This document shows positions 11,030 to 23,337 of a stretch of 64,000 nucleotides of DNA, in pieces. Position 1 is the stretch's first letter, and each line of letters starts with the position of its first letter. The notes under the pieces are model-generated. The model was not told the origin of the DNA. It did no database searches and saw nothing but the letters and a program-made list of their open reading frames with translations. Made by a program: the position numbers and the translations under genes. Origin of the DNA: Typhlomys cinereus (Eukaryota > Chordata > Mammalia > Rodentia > Platacanthomyidae); assembly GCA_023101885.1 (NCBI GenBank), contig JALPQD010000394.1:248001-312000 (forward strand), read 5' to 3'.

Positions 11030-11703
11030 TATATTATTCAGGGTTCTCTGAAGAAATAGAATCTATAGAATGTAATACATATATATATATATATATATAT
11101 ACATACATACATACATACATACATAAGTTTATTAAAATAACTCACAACAAAAATAGTGTCCTTCAAAGTAGCCGGCGCAGCCGCCTTGCTCTTAACCAGA
11201 ATGTTCCACAAAGCTAAAAGATCCCAAGAAGGTCTCAATTCTCTGGAGAATCGAAGATGCTGGCTTCCAATGTCAGTGAAGAACAGCCGGGCTCTGATGT
11301 CAGCAATGAATAGCGAAGAGCAGCATGGCCTAGAGGCCAGGCTCCAAAGGCACTGGTAACGGCAACAATGTGGTAGAAAAGATGAAGCTCTGAGTCAGCC
11401 AAAGACAGAGACAGCAGCAGTAGCAACAAAGAAGGCCACGACTCTCTAAAAGTAAATGACGCTTACAGAGTGAGCTCCTCAGCAAATTGACACAAGATAA
11501 GGGAAGAACAAGTCCCTCTTCCTTGTCTTTCCTAATATCTGGTCCACTACTAGAAGGTACCACCCACTATGGACTGAGTTCTCCACAACAATCAGTCAAG
11601 TATCTTCAGACTTGTTTAGGGGCCATTCCAAACATTAAGCTTCCACAGCTGTGCCCCAAACAGTATGCAACTGTCAAGTTGACACCAAAATGCAACCGTA
11701 ACA
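11030..11703 (-). mobile_element. ERVL-type LTR (MLT2/MT2-like), antisense
   Basis: On the minus strand it starts TGTTACGGTTGCATTTTGGTGTCAACTTGACAG and ends with an ATTCTATTTCTTCAGAGAACCCTGAAT segment, both typical of ERVL-class LTRs. Near its 3' end lies an AT/ACAT microsatellite (11080-11124). No internal region adjoins it, so it is a solo LTR. An internal stretch at 11160-11450 is richer in CpG than the flanks. Confidence 0.65.
11080..11124. repeat. (AT)n-(ACAT)n microsatellite
   Basis: A run of AT repeats grading into six ACAT units, located within the 3' end of the antisense LTR. Confidence 0.95.
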
Positions 11704-11754
11704 GTGGCAGTGGAACCCAAACCTGCCACAGTGTTAACATATAAGTTCTTTTTC

Positions 11755-11975
11755 TTGGTTTAATTTGAACCTTGTAGACTAAGCTGTCCTCAACTTCAAT
11801 ATGTAGTCAAGGATGACCTTGAACTTCTGAGCCTCATGCTATCACACCTTCTGGATGCTGGAATTACAGATCTGCTACCACCGTGCCTAGTTTTATGGGG
11901 TATTGGTGATGAAACAGGTTTTGGCCATTTCATACTAGGAAGATGCTGCACCTATTGAACTACATCCTCAGCCCA
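11755..11975 (-). mobile_element. B4-type SINE (B1 + ID composite), antisense
   Basis: The left half (GTAGTCAAGGATGACCTTGAACTTCTGA ... CTGGAATTACAGATCTGC) is the reverse complement of a B1 right part. The right half (GGTATTGGTGATGAAACAGG ... GAACTACATCCTCAGCCC) is the reverse complement of an ID/tRNA head. This order is the B4 architecture read in minus orientation. Its presence supports a rodent source. Confidence 0.7.
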
Positions 11976-13290
11976 TCATCTAATTTTTTCAAGTGTTAAA
12001 TCTCCTATAGTGAATTTGTATGCCTGCTTTCATTTTGTATGGAGCAGCAGCTTTGGAGAGCAAGTTGATTGAATTTATCCATATAATCCTGAAGTGCTGC
12101 AACAGGTTCATTCTATACTTTAGATCAGCAACAAGGAATAGTCAGAAACCCAGGAAGCTGTTGATTCACTGTTAGAAAGTTTCTGTGTAGAAAATGGCCA
12201 CACACACACTGCACATGGAAATGAACAAGATCAGATGTAAAGTTACTATGAAAGTTATTCAGCAGAGAGCTCAAGATATGAAGGATTTGGTAGGATATCC
12301 TCTGTGGTGAGGATTGAGCTCAATAGTTTATGAACTCTGCAAAGGATGTAAATGCTGAGTTAAGAATGAGTAGATTTCTTAATATCCAGACCTTCCTTTT
12401 ATCTACATAGGGACCAAAATCTCTGAATTCAGGCCCAACATGACTATTTTCACAGTCTCCTTTTTATCACAGTGTGCCTTACTATTGATCGTGTTCTGAA
12501 AGCACTGAGATCCAGTGGCTTTGTCCCATTTCCCTTATGTCTCCCACAATCTAGAACTCTGCTACATCCTTTGAATGGGACTTCTGCCATCCCCCAATAT
12601 GTAACATTAGTAGGCTCTGGATTAAGGAGCCCACACATCACAAAGCATGTTGAATAGTGGCTCTTTGTATGCTAATAAACAAATTTCATTTCTTTTTGTT
12701 TCTTTTGTTGTACCCATGCAAGCCACAGGTAAATATCAACAATGATATGAGAACAGGATCATGCTAGAAAGAACTCTTGACCTTGAAAAGCAGACAGGGG
12801 AGGTTTGTAAGGGAAAATCACAATTACATCATATCAGGTATAACTCATTTGACAGAATTTTCAAAGAGGCAAAAAAACATTAATTGTGCAGTATTGTAAA
12901 CAATATTTGAACTATATACAGGAAAAATATTTGAACTATATATAGGAGAAATTGTAAGGCATAGCACAAAACTTGAAACAAAATGGAATTGCTTTTGATT
13001 TTTTTCACATGCATACATGTGTGTTTATTTGTACGTGTGCCTGTTTAGTTCTCTGGTGAACAGCTAAGTGATCTTCCACCAAAAATCAAGTTTCTTTATC
13101 AAATGCTCTCCAGTTGGTGATAGAATCACCTTGATTGTCCTGATCCTTAGCCAGCACACAGGACCAACTAATTTGATGAGAAACAACTGACTGACTTAGA
13201 CTCTATCTACCACACACTACCTTAAGGTATACCTTTAGGTATAACCTTTAGATGCTCTTGAGAGATACCTATACTAAGGACAGAAGTGAA
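11976..13290. other. Unassigned non-coding sequence
   Basis: About 1.3 kb lacking a supported gene. 13010-13150 has a diverged SINE-like look (TGTGTGTTTATTTGTACGTGTGCC) but no diagnostic ends. A short repeated phrase (TATTTGAACTATATA twice at 12903-12950) is a local duplication of about 26 bp. Confidence 0.35.
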
Positions 13291-15588
13291 ATTTTTCTTT
13301 CCTTTTTTTAAAAAATTTTCATTTATTTCCGCTCATACAAACTTAATAGGTACCTTGGTCCCCTCCCTCCCTCCACCCCTTCCTGGACCCCCTTGTTCCC
13401 TACCCCTTTTCCCCCTTTCTTTCCCCCACTCCCTTCCTATTTCCCAGTGCCTTCTCTCCCCCATCCCTGGAGCATCCTTTAATGTGAATGTCAAACTTTC
13501 CTCTGGCTCCTACTCTCTGATGAGGTGTAAGGACTCAGTGGCATTTCCTAGAAATCTTTCTTGTGTTCTCCTTAAGTGTAGGGACACTATTCTGGCTGTT
13601 AATCCTTAGCTTCTAAGGATCCTAGTGCCTTTAGTTCATGCTAGACTTTGAGGGGGTCAATGATATGTTGGTTATTGTGCAGATCATGCAGAATCCTATT
13701 ATAATTGCTTCGGCCCTAACTTGTGTGTAGTATCTTGCATATCATTGCTTCTCACGATCTTTAGGGTCTTACAATCTTACAGCCCCCTCTTCTGCAACTT
13801 TCCCTGAGCTTCAGGATGGGGGAGAGATTAGGCTGACATAGTTCCAGGTGGTTGACATGGAGTCTCTGATGTTCTGAATTATGGTTTGTTGATTTCTTTT
13901 TTTCAGTTTTTCTGCTTCTGTAATGTCCTTGGCTCAATCCTGATGGGTATTGGATGTCACCCTCTAGCCAGAGATAAAAAGCTGTTAAATTATGGTCTTA
14001 TTATAAGAGTATATTCAAAGGTAGATGGAATAAAAGCAGGAGACCACGGTGTGTGGGGGGGTCAGTCTCCCATTGCAAAATGGTTACTTTCTGTCTGCCA
14101 GACTATACGCCCTCCCCTTCTGGTGGAATCATACTCCCTCAGTTGCAAATGATCAGGAAGGAAAATCTGTGAACTTAACCAGCTGTCTCATTGCTTACTT
14201 GCAGTCCTTGATGGTGGTCTGTATTCTCTGCTGTAGCATGATCCCCTCTCTCCTTGTTTCTGGTAGGGCCCTCCTTCCCCTTCCCTCCTGTTTATAATCT
14301 TTGAAATTACTGTAGGTATTACAGAGATTTATCTTTGTGTGTTTCAAAGTGGGTTTGATACTAGGATCCACCTATTAGGGAGTACATACGGTGCTTAATT
14401 TTCTGTGTCTGGGATACTTCACTCTATAATTTTTTCTAATTCCATCCATTTCCCGGCAAACGTCATTAATTCATCATTTTTGATGGCTGAGTCATATTCC
14501 ATTGTATAAATGTACAAGATTTTCCTTATCCATTCGTCAACTATTGGGCATTTGGGTTGATTCCATGACTTTGCTATTATAAATAGTGCTGTTATGAACA
14601 TGGTCATACTTGTGCTATCGAGGTGAATTTTGGCTGTATGGGGGATTATTCCAAAAAGTGGAATAGCAGGGTCATATGGCTTTTCAATCTTTTAACTACT
14701 TTAAGAATCACCAGAAGGCTTCCCAGAGTGGTTGTATGAGCCTGCATTCCCAACAGCTATGTAGGAGAATTCCCCTCTCTCCACATCCTTTCAGGCATTT
14801 GGTATTGTTTTGCATTGTGGATTTTTGCCATCCTGACCCAGGTGAGATGACATTTCAGGGAAGTTTTGATTTGCATTTCCCTGATGGCAAAGGATGTGGA
14901 GCATTTTCTAAGATATTTGTTAGACATTTTAATTTCATCCCTGGTAAAGTTTCTTTTAAGTTCCAAGGCCCATTTTTTAATTGGGCGATTTCTTTCCTTG
15001 GTGTTTAGATTTCTAAGTTCTTTGTGCGCTCTGGATAATAGAGCTCTATCAGATATGTGGTTAGTGACAATTTTATCACATTCTGTGGGTTGCCTTTGTG
15101 CTCCTGTTACAATCTCTTTATCTGAACAGAAGCTTTTTAATTTCATAAGATCCCATCTGTTGAGTGTTCCTTGTAGTGACCCTGCTATTGGATGTCCCTT
15201 TAGGAACTGTTGGCTTAGCCCTAATAACTCGAGGGAATTCCCTACCATTTCAACTAAGATTTTTATATTCTCTGGCCTTATATCGAGGTCCTTGGTCCAT
15301 TTGGAATTAATTCTTGTGCATGGTGACAAGTACGGGTCCAGTTTTAATCTTCTGCATGTGGATATCCAGTTTTGTCAGCACCATTTGTTGAAGATGCTCT
15401 TCTTTTTCCATTGGATTTTTTTGGGCCCCTTTGTCAAAGATCAAATGGCTGTAGTTGTGTGGGCTTATATCCGAGTCTTCAACCCTTATCCACTTGTCTG
15501 TGTGTCTATTTTGGAGCCAATACCAGGCTGTTTTTACATCTATGGATTTGTAGTATAGACTATGGTTTGGTATGGTTATACCTCCAGC

Positions 15589-15790
15589 CATGGACGAATT
15601 TGGGAACCACCATGGACACCTCCACCTGCTTGTTTACTCTGCCCCGAGATTCTCAGGCTCTGCCCTACCAGGACCAGACACACAGGCCACCCCCGCTTCC
15701 ATCTGGCGTCTATACGTGGGCCTAGGATCAGAACTTGGGACCTTCTGCTTGCAAGGCAGAGGCTTAACCCCTGAGCCACCTCTCCAGCCC
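15589..15790 (-). mobile_element. Young SINE lacking its (CA)n tail, in L1 ORF2
   Basis: Carries the head (GGGCTGGAGAGGTGGCTCAG on the minus strand) and body of the young SINE family but stops at the CCATGG segment, so the dinucleotide tail and AT-rich end are missing. It interrupts the L1 between CCTCCAGC (15581-15588) and TCTAGCCGTG (15791). The target duplication is weak. Confidence 0.85.
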
Positions 15791-15878
15791 TCTAGCCGTG
15801 TTTTTGTTACTCAGGATTGTTTCTGCTATCCTGGGTCTTTTGTGCCTCCATATGAATTTTGAGATTGTTTGGTCAACT

Positions 15879-16173
15879 CCTTTTTTTTAAATTTTTTTTA
15901 AATTTATTCAATTGTACATGTATGCATGTGTGCGCGTGTGTATATGTATGTATGTGTGCGTGTAGAACCATGGACGAATTCGGGAACCACCATGGATGCC
16001 TCCACCTCCTCATTTATTCTGTGCTGGGGATTCACAGGCTCCGCCCTACCAGGACCAGAAACGCAGGCCGCCCCTGCTTTCACCCGGCGTCTATACGTGG
16101 GGTCTAGGATCCGAACTCGGGACCTTCTGCCTGCAAGGCAGAGGCTTAACCCCTGAGCCACCTCTGCAGCCCA
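15879..16173 (-). mobile_element. Young SINE with (TG/CA)n-type tail, in L1 ORF2
   Basis: Full-length member with target-site duplication TGGTCAACT (15870-15878 and 16174-16182). The tail is an interrupted TG/TATG tract (15925-15963) next to ATTTATTCAATTGTA. The flanking L1 resumes exactly after the duplication. Confidence 0.9.
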
Positions 16174-18677
16174 TGGTCAACTTCTGTAAAGGATTGCTTT
16201 GGGATTTTAATTGGTATAGCATTGAATCTGTATATTGCGATTGATAGGATGGTCATTTGATGATGGTGATTCTGCCAATGCAGGAATATGGGAGGACTTT
16301 CCACCTTCTGATGTCTTCTGCAATTTCTTGTTTAGGGTTTAAAGTTTCATTGTAAAGGTCTCTTACTTCCTTGGTTAGGTTTATACCAAGGTATTTCATT
16401 TTTTTTAGGGGCTATAGTAAATGGGATTGTTTCTCTCAGGGCTTTTTCACTTCTTTCATTCTGGGCATTTATGAAGGCCACTGATTTTGTACGTTTATTT
16501 TGTATCCTGCCACACTGCTGAACTTCTGTATTAGTTCCAGAAGTTTCCTGGTGGAGTTTTTGAGATAACTCAGTTATAAGATTATGTCATCTGCAAATAG
16601 AGATAATTTGACTTCTTCCTTGCATATTTCAATCTTTTTTATCTCCCTTTCTTGTCTTAGGGCTTCAACTAAGACTTCAAGTACAATATTGAATAGAAGC
16701 TGTGAGAGGGGACAACCTTGTCTAGTTCTGGATTGAAACGTGAATGCTTCAAATTTTTCCAGATTGAGTATAATCCTTGCTGTGGGTTGTTGTATACAAC
16801 TTATATTAATTGATAAAGGTTCCTTCCATTCCAACTGTCTCTGGGGTTTTAATCATAAAAGGGTGTTGAATTTTTTCAAAAGCTTTTTCTGCATCTATTG
16901 AGAGTATCATGTGGTCTTGGTCTTTGGACTGGTTTATGTGGTGAATTATATTTATTCATTTGCGTATTTTGAACCAACCTTGTGTGCCTGGGATAAACCC
17001 TACTTGATCCCCGTGGATGATCTTTTTGATATGTTTTTGAATCCGATTTGCTAAGACTTTGTTGAGAATCTTTGCATCTGTGTTCATCAGAGAGATTGGC
17101 CTATAGTTTTCTTTTTTAAGTGTATATTTCTTAGATTTTGGATTTAAGACAATATTAGATTCATAGAAGGAATTTAGTAATGTTCCTTCCTTTGCTATTT
17201 GATGGAACAGTTTAAGGAGTATTGGTGTTATTAGCTCCTTAAATGTCTGGTAGAACTCTGTGCTGAATCCATCTGGTCCAGGACATTTTTTGGTGGGAAG
17301 ATTGGAGTTTACTTCCTCCATTTCCTCATACATTATAGAGCTATTTAAATAATTCACAACTTCCTGATTTAATTTAGGTAAGATGTGTTTACTTAGGAAT
17401 TCATCCATTTCTTTTGTGTTGTCAAATTTCACAGAGTATAAGTTTTTGAAATATGATGTCATAATTCTCTGGATATCTTGGGTATCAGTAGTGATAACTC
17501 CATGTTCATTTCTAATTTTGTTATTTTGGGTTTAATCTCTCTTGCTTTTGGTTAATTTAGCTAGGGGTGTATCAATCTTATTGATTTTTTCAAAAAACCA
17601 ACTTTTCGACTGGTTGATTTTTTGTATCGTTTTCCTAATCTCGGTTTGGATATTTCTCCCCTTATTTTGCTAATCTCCTCTCTTCTACTGCTTTTGGGAT
17701 CGGATTGCTCTAGTCTCTCTAAAGCTTTAAGATGCATTGTTAGGTTATTTATTTCTGATGTTTCCATTTTTTTGATGTAGGCATTAAGAGCTATGAACTT
17801 ACCTCTTAGGACAGCTTTCATTGTGTCCCAAAGATTTTGGTAAGTTGTATTTTCATTATCGTTCACTTTCAGGAAATCATTAATTTCCTTTTCAATTTCT
17901 TCCTGAATCCAATTCTCATTCTGCATCATAGTGTTAATTTTCCAGGAGTTAGTGTATTTGCTGTTGTTTGTTGTGCTTTGAATGTGAAGCTTTATACCAT
18001 GGTGATCTGATAGGGCACAGGCTAGAGTTTCAACTTACCTGTATATGTGGAGATTCGTTTTGTGGCCAAATATTTGATCTATTTTGGAGAAAGTTCCATC
18101 TGCTCCTGAGAAAAATTTGTATTCTTTGGTGCGTGGATGAAAAGTTCAATAAAGATCTGTAAGGTCCATTTCAGTAAGGGTTTGATTAAGTTCCAAAGTG
18201 TCTCTGTTAAGCTTTTGACTTGTTGATATATCCCATGTTTAGAGTGCAGTGTTGAAATCCCCAAGAATTATTGTTTGGGGGTTGATTTCTCACTTTAGAT
18301 GTTGTAGGGTTCGCTTAATGAATATGGGTGGCCCCATATTGGGTGCATATATGTTTAGTATTGTGAAGTCTTCTTGGTGAATTGTACCTGTGACTAAAAT
18401 GTAGTATCCATCTGTGTCTCTTATTATTTTCTTTGGTTTGAAGTCCACTTTGTCCGATAGCATTATGGCTAACCCTGCCTGTTTCCTGGTTCCATTAGCT
18501 TGTAGAATTTTTCACTGGCCTTTAATTTTGTGGATGTGCCTATCTTTTGTGGTGAGATGGGTTTCCTGCAGGCAGCAGATTGATGGGTTGTGATTTTTTA
18601 TCCCATTTTGTAATCTAGGTCTCTTGATTGGTGACTTAATTCCATTAACATTTAATGTTATAATGGAGTAATTATTT

Positions 18678-19811
18678 TTAATTCCGAACATTTAGTATGT
18701 TTAGTGGCTTTTGTAAGTGTATTGTTTCACTTTTTGGTTTTGGTGGTATTATACTTCCCTTCTGTCCTCCTGGATATGATTTGTTTTTTTCTTCAAGCTT
18801 GAGTATCATTTCTAGCATTTTTTGAAGGCCTGGTTTTGTGCACATGTATCCCTTCAAGTTGTCTTTGTGCTGGAAAATTTTTCTTTCTCCCTTGATCATG
18901 ATGGATAATTTTGCGGGGTATATCAACCTGGGTTGACATTTTTGCTCATTCAGTACTTGGAGTACGTCTCTCCAAGCTCTTCTTGCTTTTACTGTTTCCA
19001 TTGAGAAGTCATTTGTTATTTTAATATGTTTACCTTTAAAAGTGACCTGTTCTTTTTTCCTTGAAGCTCTCAGCACTATTCCTTTGTGTTGAATGTGGAG
19101 TGTTTTAACTATTATTTGCCATGCAAGTTTCTCTTTTGTTCATATCTATTTGGGGTGCAGAATGCCTCTTGTATATGGATGGGCCCTTCTTTTTTTATAT
19201 GAGGAAAGTTTTCCTTGGTGATAGTTTGAAAAATTTCCTTGAGTGTGGTATTTTGAGATTCTTGCTCTGGTATTCCATGAATACACATGTTAGGCTTCTT
19301 CAGGGTGTCCCATATCTCTTGGATATTTCTCTCAAGTATCTTTTTGGCTTTAACAACTCTTCCATTGAGCTGGTTGATACTCCCACTTTGTCTTCAAGGT
19401 CTGAAATTCTATTTTCTGCTTTGTTAGTTCTTCTCATAAGACCCTCTGTTGAGTTCTCACTTGAAGACACGTTGTCTTTGAGTTCAATTTTAAACTCTGC
19501 TTGAGACTGTTTTAACTGCTCTATGCCTATTTTTGTTTCTTGAACTGTTTTTCTCAACTTCTCCCAGTGTCTGTTGTGTTCCTTTTCAAAGTGGTTGATG
19601 CGGTTGTTTAAATCCTCTGGGATTTCCTCTTTCATAATGTAGATCATGTTAATGATCATGTTTTGAAAGTCGTTGTCTTGGATCAGGCTTTCGTGGCTAT
19701 TTTCCATGAATTTGTTCTGGTTGGAGTCTATCATTATGGGGTTAATTCCTTTAGTGGTAGATTTGTTTTCTTGGTTTTGTTTCTCATGGATTTGCACTTT
19801 GACTTGGGCAT
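18678..19811 (-). pseudogene. L1 ORF1 (RNA-binding coiled-coil protein), broken
   Basis: ORF1p trimerises and coats L1 RNA. The C-terminal RNA-binding domain is seen at 19076-18678 (ARRAWRDVLQVLNEQKCQPR, TKPGLQKMLEMI). The coiled-coil half at 19797-19300 is rich in heptad-like spacing (LRKTVQETKIGIEQLKQ, ENRISDLEDKV). The start MPKSKCKSM is at 19811 but lies in a different frame from the long coiled-coil ORF, implying a small indel just after the start. A second shift separates the two halves. Confidence 0.8.
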
Positions 19812-19875
19812 TGTCGTTTTATTTCTTAAGACCTTCTTTTAATTTCTGTGTGTTTTTGACTGAACTGAATTAGTT

Positions 19876-20260
19876 GGCCTGGACCAGCGCCTGCTCTGAC
19901 TGGCTGGTGGGAGGAGCTGGGACTAGTGTGTTACCTGGGGTGTGGGAGTGAGCAGGGGGTGCTTACCTATTGTGCCGTGTGTCCTTGCTGGACAGTGTGG
20001 CATCCCAGGTGGGCGGGTAAAGAGGAGTGGTGCTAGTCGTGAGCACAATTAACCTATGGTTTGGGGAATGGCCCAGGGGTCCTCCCCGGCCTAGGACAGT
20101 GCCTGCTTGGACTGGCTTGTGCGACAAGCTGGGACTCGTGGGTTACCTGGGATTTGGGGGTGAGCCGGGGGTGCTTACATAGGGCACCATGTGTCCTGGT
20201 TGGACTGAGAGCAACTCATTTCTTTCCTTTTTTATGTCTTTTTGTACATTGTTAACATTT
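19876..20260 (-). repeat. Two tandem L1 5'UTR promoter monomers
   Basis: GGCCTGGACCAGCGCCTGCT (from 19876) is repeated, diverged, as GGCCTAGGACAGTGCCTGCT (from 20088), an offset of about 212 bp. Shared segments include GGGGTGCTTACNTA and the CCTNGTTGGAC/CCTTGCTGGAC end. The GC-rich units sit immediately upstream of ORF1, where murine-type L1s carry their monomer promoters. Confidence 0.75.
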
Positions 20261-21500
20261 GTACTTTATTTCTTTTTCTCAAGTGTGCTCTTTTTGTTCT
20301 TACATTTCTCCATTTTTACATTGTTTTTCCTTATTTTGTTTGTGGATTCAGTGGTTTGTTTTTCTCTTCCATTTTATTTTGTCAGTGGCGTCAATGGTTT
20401 GTTTTTCTCTTCTTCTTCCATATGTTGCTTAACATTTTCATGTATATTTTATTTTCCTGTTAATTAACCTTGGTTCTCCCCCTTTGCTTGCCTGCATTAT
20501 TGTGTCATTCATTTATCTGTCTATTCATTTTTGTTTCACAGGTGACTGCTGGTATGTTTTAATTTTTATTTTATGAATGTATCTGTTTTGCTTTGGTGTA
20601 ATTGCTGTTATGATGGTGTACTTTTTTCCGATGGGAGTTGAGTGTATAGATGAGGAATGTTGATTAAGAAGAAATATTATACAGAATGGGACTGGCTATC
20701 CAGCCCCACATTTATACAGATTGCAATGTAGAAACCCAGTAATTCTATGTTAAAGCTGGATTAGTAAAAGGAAATGCACATATCAGTGCGGTGGTCTGAA
20801 GAGAGGTAACTTAATAAACCACTGAGACCTGAGCACCAACAGTAGTACAACCCTGGGATCCATAGAAACCCACAGGGAGAAGGGTGGGAGGGAGTAGGAG
20901 AGAATGATGAAGGCATGGGAGGTGATGAATACCCAATATGCTTGTAAAAGTAGAAAAAATAGTTCAGTAAATTAAACACTCATTGGCAGTCATCAATATG
21001 ATAGACGAGATAGAAAGAACAGGAGGAATTTATGAAATGTTGAAGACTCTTTCCAGTTACATAACAATGAAAGAAAGAGAGAAATTGTTCATTACCATAA
21101 CACACAAACCTTCAGGATAGGATTAGGCAACACAATCTGAGAATCTGTTTCAGAATAAGAAAATAAGAAGTTGTGTCTGTAGGTCTTTAAGTGCTTGTCT
21201 AACCCTGGGTTTGATCTTCAGTGTATACACAAAATCTCAATTATCATTTAGCATCATACATAGAAAGAAATCCAATTATCATATATAATTATACAACACA
21301 GTGTTTTGCGTTATAATGAAGGAATAGAAAGGGCTAGTGAGACTATCGTCATACAAAACATATCATCTACAATTGTAGTAGTGAAAATTCCACTAGTCTA
21401 CACATCTGTGTCTGATACACATTAGTATTTGAGTTCCTGTGCCGTAAAAAGAGCTTCAGGGATCACTGTAGTATAAAAAAATGCCAAGGGTACAGCAAAA
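20261..21500. other. Unassigned, T-rich then AT-rich non-coding
   Basis: 20220-20560 is T/C-rich, possibly the end of the L1 5'UTR or its target. 20860-20940 has an AGGGAGAAGGGTGGGAGGGAG purine tract reminiscent of an old sense L1 3' end. 21177-21232 (AAGTGCTTGTCTAACCCTGGGTTTGATCTTCAG) resembles an ID/tRNA SINE head. No gene seen. Confidence 0.35.
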
Positions 21501-21504
21501 AGAA

Positions 21505-21584
21505 AGAATACTGAAAACTGCAAAGAAAAAGTTCTGACTTTATTAGAATACTGAAAACTGCAAAGAAAAAGTTCTGACTTTATT
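21505..21584. repeat. Perfect 40-bp tandem duplication
   Basis: The unit AGAATACTGAAAACTGCAAA... occurs at 21505-21544 and again, without a mismatch, at 21545-21584. The duplicated segment is otherwise unremarkable single-copy sequence. Confidence 0.95.
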
Positions 21585-22379
21585 ATGAAGGAGAATGTGT
21601 TGGCATCATAGATCTCTCAGGAGAAATACTAAATAAAGAAAGCATAAGGTCAGGTATTTCATGCCTGGAAACTAAATAACTACCAACCAACATTACTCCA
21701 TTCAGCACAGTTAACCTTCAAAAACTAAATCACTGAATTCGGTTAAGGCATTATTGGAAAAGATGCTTGAAGGAATTCTACACATAAATTAGGAGGGGCA
21801 TTTAGTCAAGAGAGTTTCATAAAAGCAATGTCATTATTAGAATATTAAATAAAGCACACATTACATATGATTGACTTAGTAAACCAGCAGTCTTAATATG
21901 AAGGGAGAAGATTCATATTCTTCAATGACAACTCTAATATAAGTCATCTTAAATGTCTAGCAACAACTGACAGTGTCACCATGAATTTTCTTAAATAAAA
22001 TTCTAGTATGCATGTGCTTAAAGAAACTTCACTGCTGAAGATATGAATGGATATGAAAGATATTAGAAGCAAAATAAATGTGAAAGAAATAGGGCATGGC
22101 TATTCTCTTACCAGTCAAAGAACACTACTGCAAGGTGAAGCAAATCCGAGTACATTATAAATATTATTCTCTATTTAATAAGAGTCTCATTAGTAAGGCA
22201 TATTTATTATAAATACATATACATGGAATATTGGTATGTACATGTTTCTAAAACAGATATTGTAATTCAAAAAGACCAAGATGGGTCTGTAGTAGTGATG
22301 AATTATCAATAACCTGTTCATTATGTGATTAAAAAAATCAGAAGAGAAAGGAGAAATAGTTAAAGTATGCCATAGTTTG

Positions 22380-23180
22380 AATTGACTTCCATTCAGAGTA
22401 TTTTCTGCCCTGTAGATATTTGGAGTTTAAATAGTACACATTGAACCACCCATGGATCATTTAAGACATGAGGTACAGGGATAAGATTATGAAAACATCC
22501 ATTCTAGGAGTCTGTTACTCCCTCAAAGTTCTTGGCCAGTGTGATAGTAAGGCATCCTAAATAAGACAGTCTACCGTTGGTTACCCAGAAAAATGACATG
22601 ATAAAACCTTGTTACTGAAGACATCACATTCTTGGTTGCATGGCATACAGCAATCAAGGTGAATCTGAGGTACAGACTTCCTTCTAGCTAGCTTTCATAC
22701 TTCTGGAAGGGACCATGCAAGCTAATGGGTGAGCATGGTCATCCGCCTCACTCAGCTATGGATCCTTTGTGCTGCCCTTGCAACCAGTTAGATAAGATGC
22801 AATTTATGCTAAGGAAGTCATTGCATCTCAGAAAAAGGGCCTAATGTGTAATTCAGTGAGAGCTTGGAAGAGAGTAATGTTGAAAGAGATGCTGACAGTG
22901 GAGGCTGAACTTAGGATGGTTCCAACAAGAAAAGCTGCCCACTAGGAGCAGCTTTAGTGATGCTTTGGCAAAGGGGTTGGCCAGAATTTGACCACATTCT
23001 GAAAACTTTCCTGAGGTTGAAGTTTAAATGTACTGGACTGCTGTGTTTGACAAAAGAAGTCTCAGGACTACACAGCCTTTAATCAATTTCATGGCTACCT
23101 TTTTGTGTTTTATTTATATTTATGATTGAAAAAAGCTACAAATCAGTCAGTGAGAAATAAAAACTGGAGTTTGAAGAAGA
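22380..23180 (+). mobile_element. Probable MaLR-type LTR/internal remnant
   Basis: 22380 onward (GCCATAGTTTGAATTGACTTCC) resembles the start of a MaLR LTR. 22870-23170 (GTTCCAACAAGAAAAGCTGCCCAC ... GGTTGAAGTTTAAATGTACTGGACTGCTGTGTTTGAC) resembles MaLR internal sequence. Diverged and without an open frame; the family call is by impression only. Confidence 0.4.
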
Positions 23181-23337
23181 AAAATGTGGCTGGAAAGGAT
23201 ATTGTATATAATGGCAAAGGAGAGGGGATGGGATTAGATAGTAAGGAATGAACAATAAGATAAATTAATTTAATTTATATTTAAAAGTGTCCAAGAATAA
23301 AAACAATATAAATTACATATAAATGCATATATAACTG

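Larger units (their letters stand above)
14361..18640 (-). pseudogene. L1 ORF2 (endonuclease-reverse transcriptase), broken
   Basis: ORF2p nicks target DNA and copies L1 RNA at the nick. Here, in protein order: endonuclease remnants (about 18640-17900); a linker; RT with [24 protein letters not shown] and [12 protein letters not shown] (17180-16956); RT catalytic FADD near 16580; then the C-terminal segment [14 protein letters not shown] ... CWREGNSPT (15591-14757). The reading frame is interrupted repeatedly: open pieces at 17929-17561, 17462-16956, 16834-16574, 15591-15307 and 15329-14757. The two SINE insertions add further breaks, so the protein cannot be made. The family stop codon is at 14361-14363 (CTA on the plus strand). 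Confidence 0.85.
13295..20260 (-). mobile_element. Near full-length L1, antisense, interrupted by two SINEs
   Basis: Read on the minus strand: 5'UTR with two tandem monomers (about 20260-19836), ORF1 (19811-18678), ORF2 (about 18640-14361) and 3'UTR with a polypurine tract (14360-13295). All retrotransposon domains are recognisable, but both ORFs carry frameshifts or stops. Two SINEs are inserted in ORF2 (15589-15790, 15879-16173). Excluding them, the element is about 6.4 kb, the expected full length of a mammalian L1. The downstream host boundary past 20260 is uncertain because the sequence to about 20560 is T-rich and without homology to the other copies. Confidence 0.88.

Noticed and set aside
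14866..15558. 230-codon plus-strand ORF
   Set aside because: It is the antisense shadow of L1 ORF2; similar antisense frames occur in each L1 copy (for example 46611-46844).
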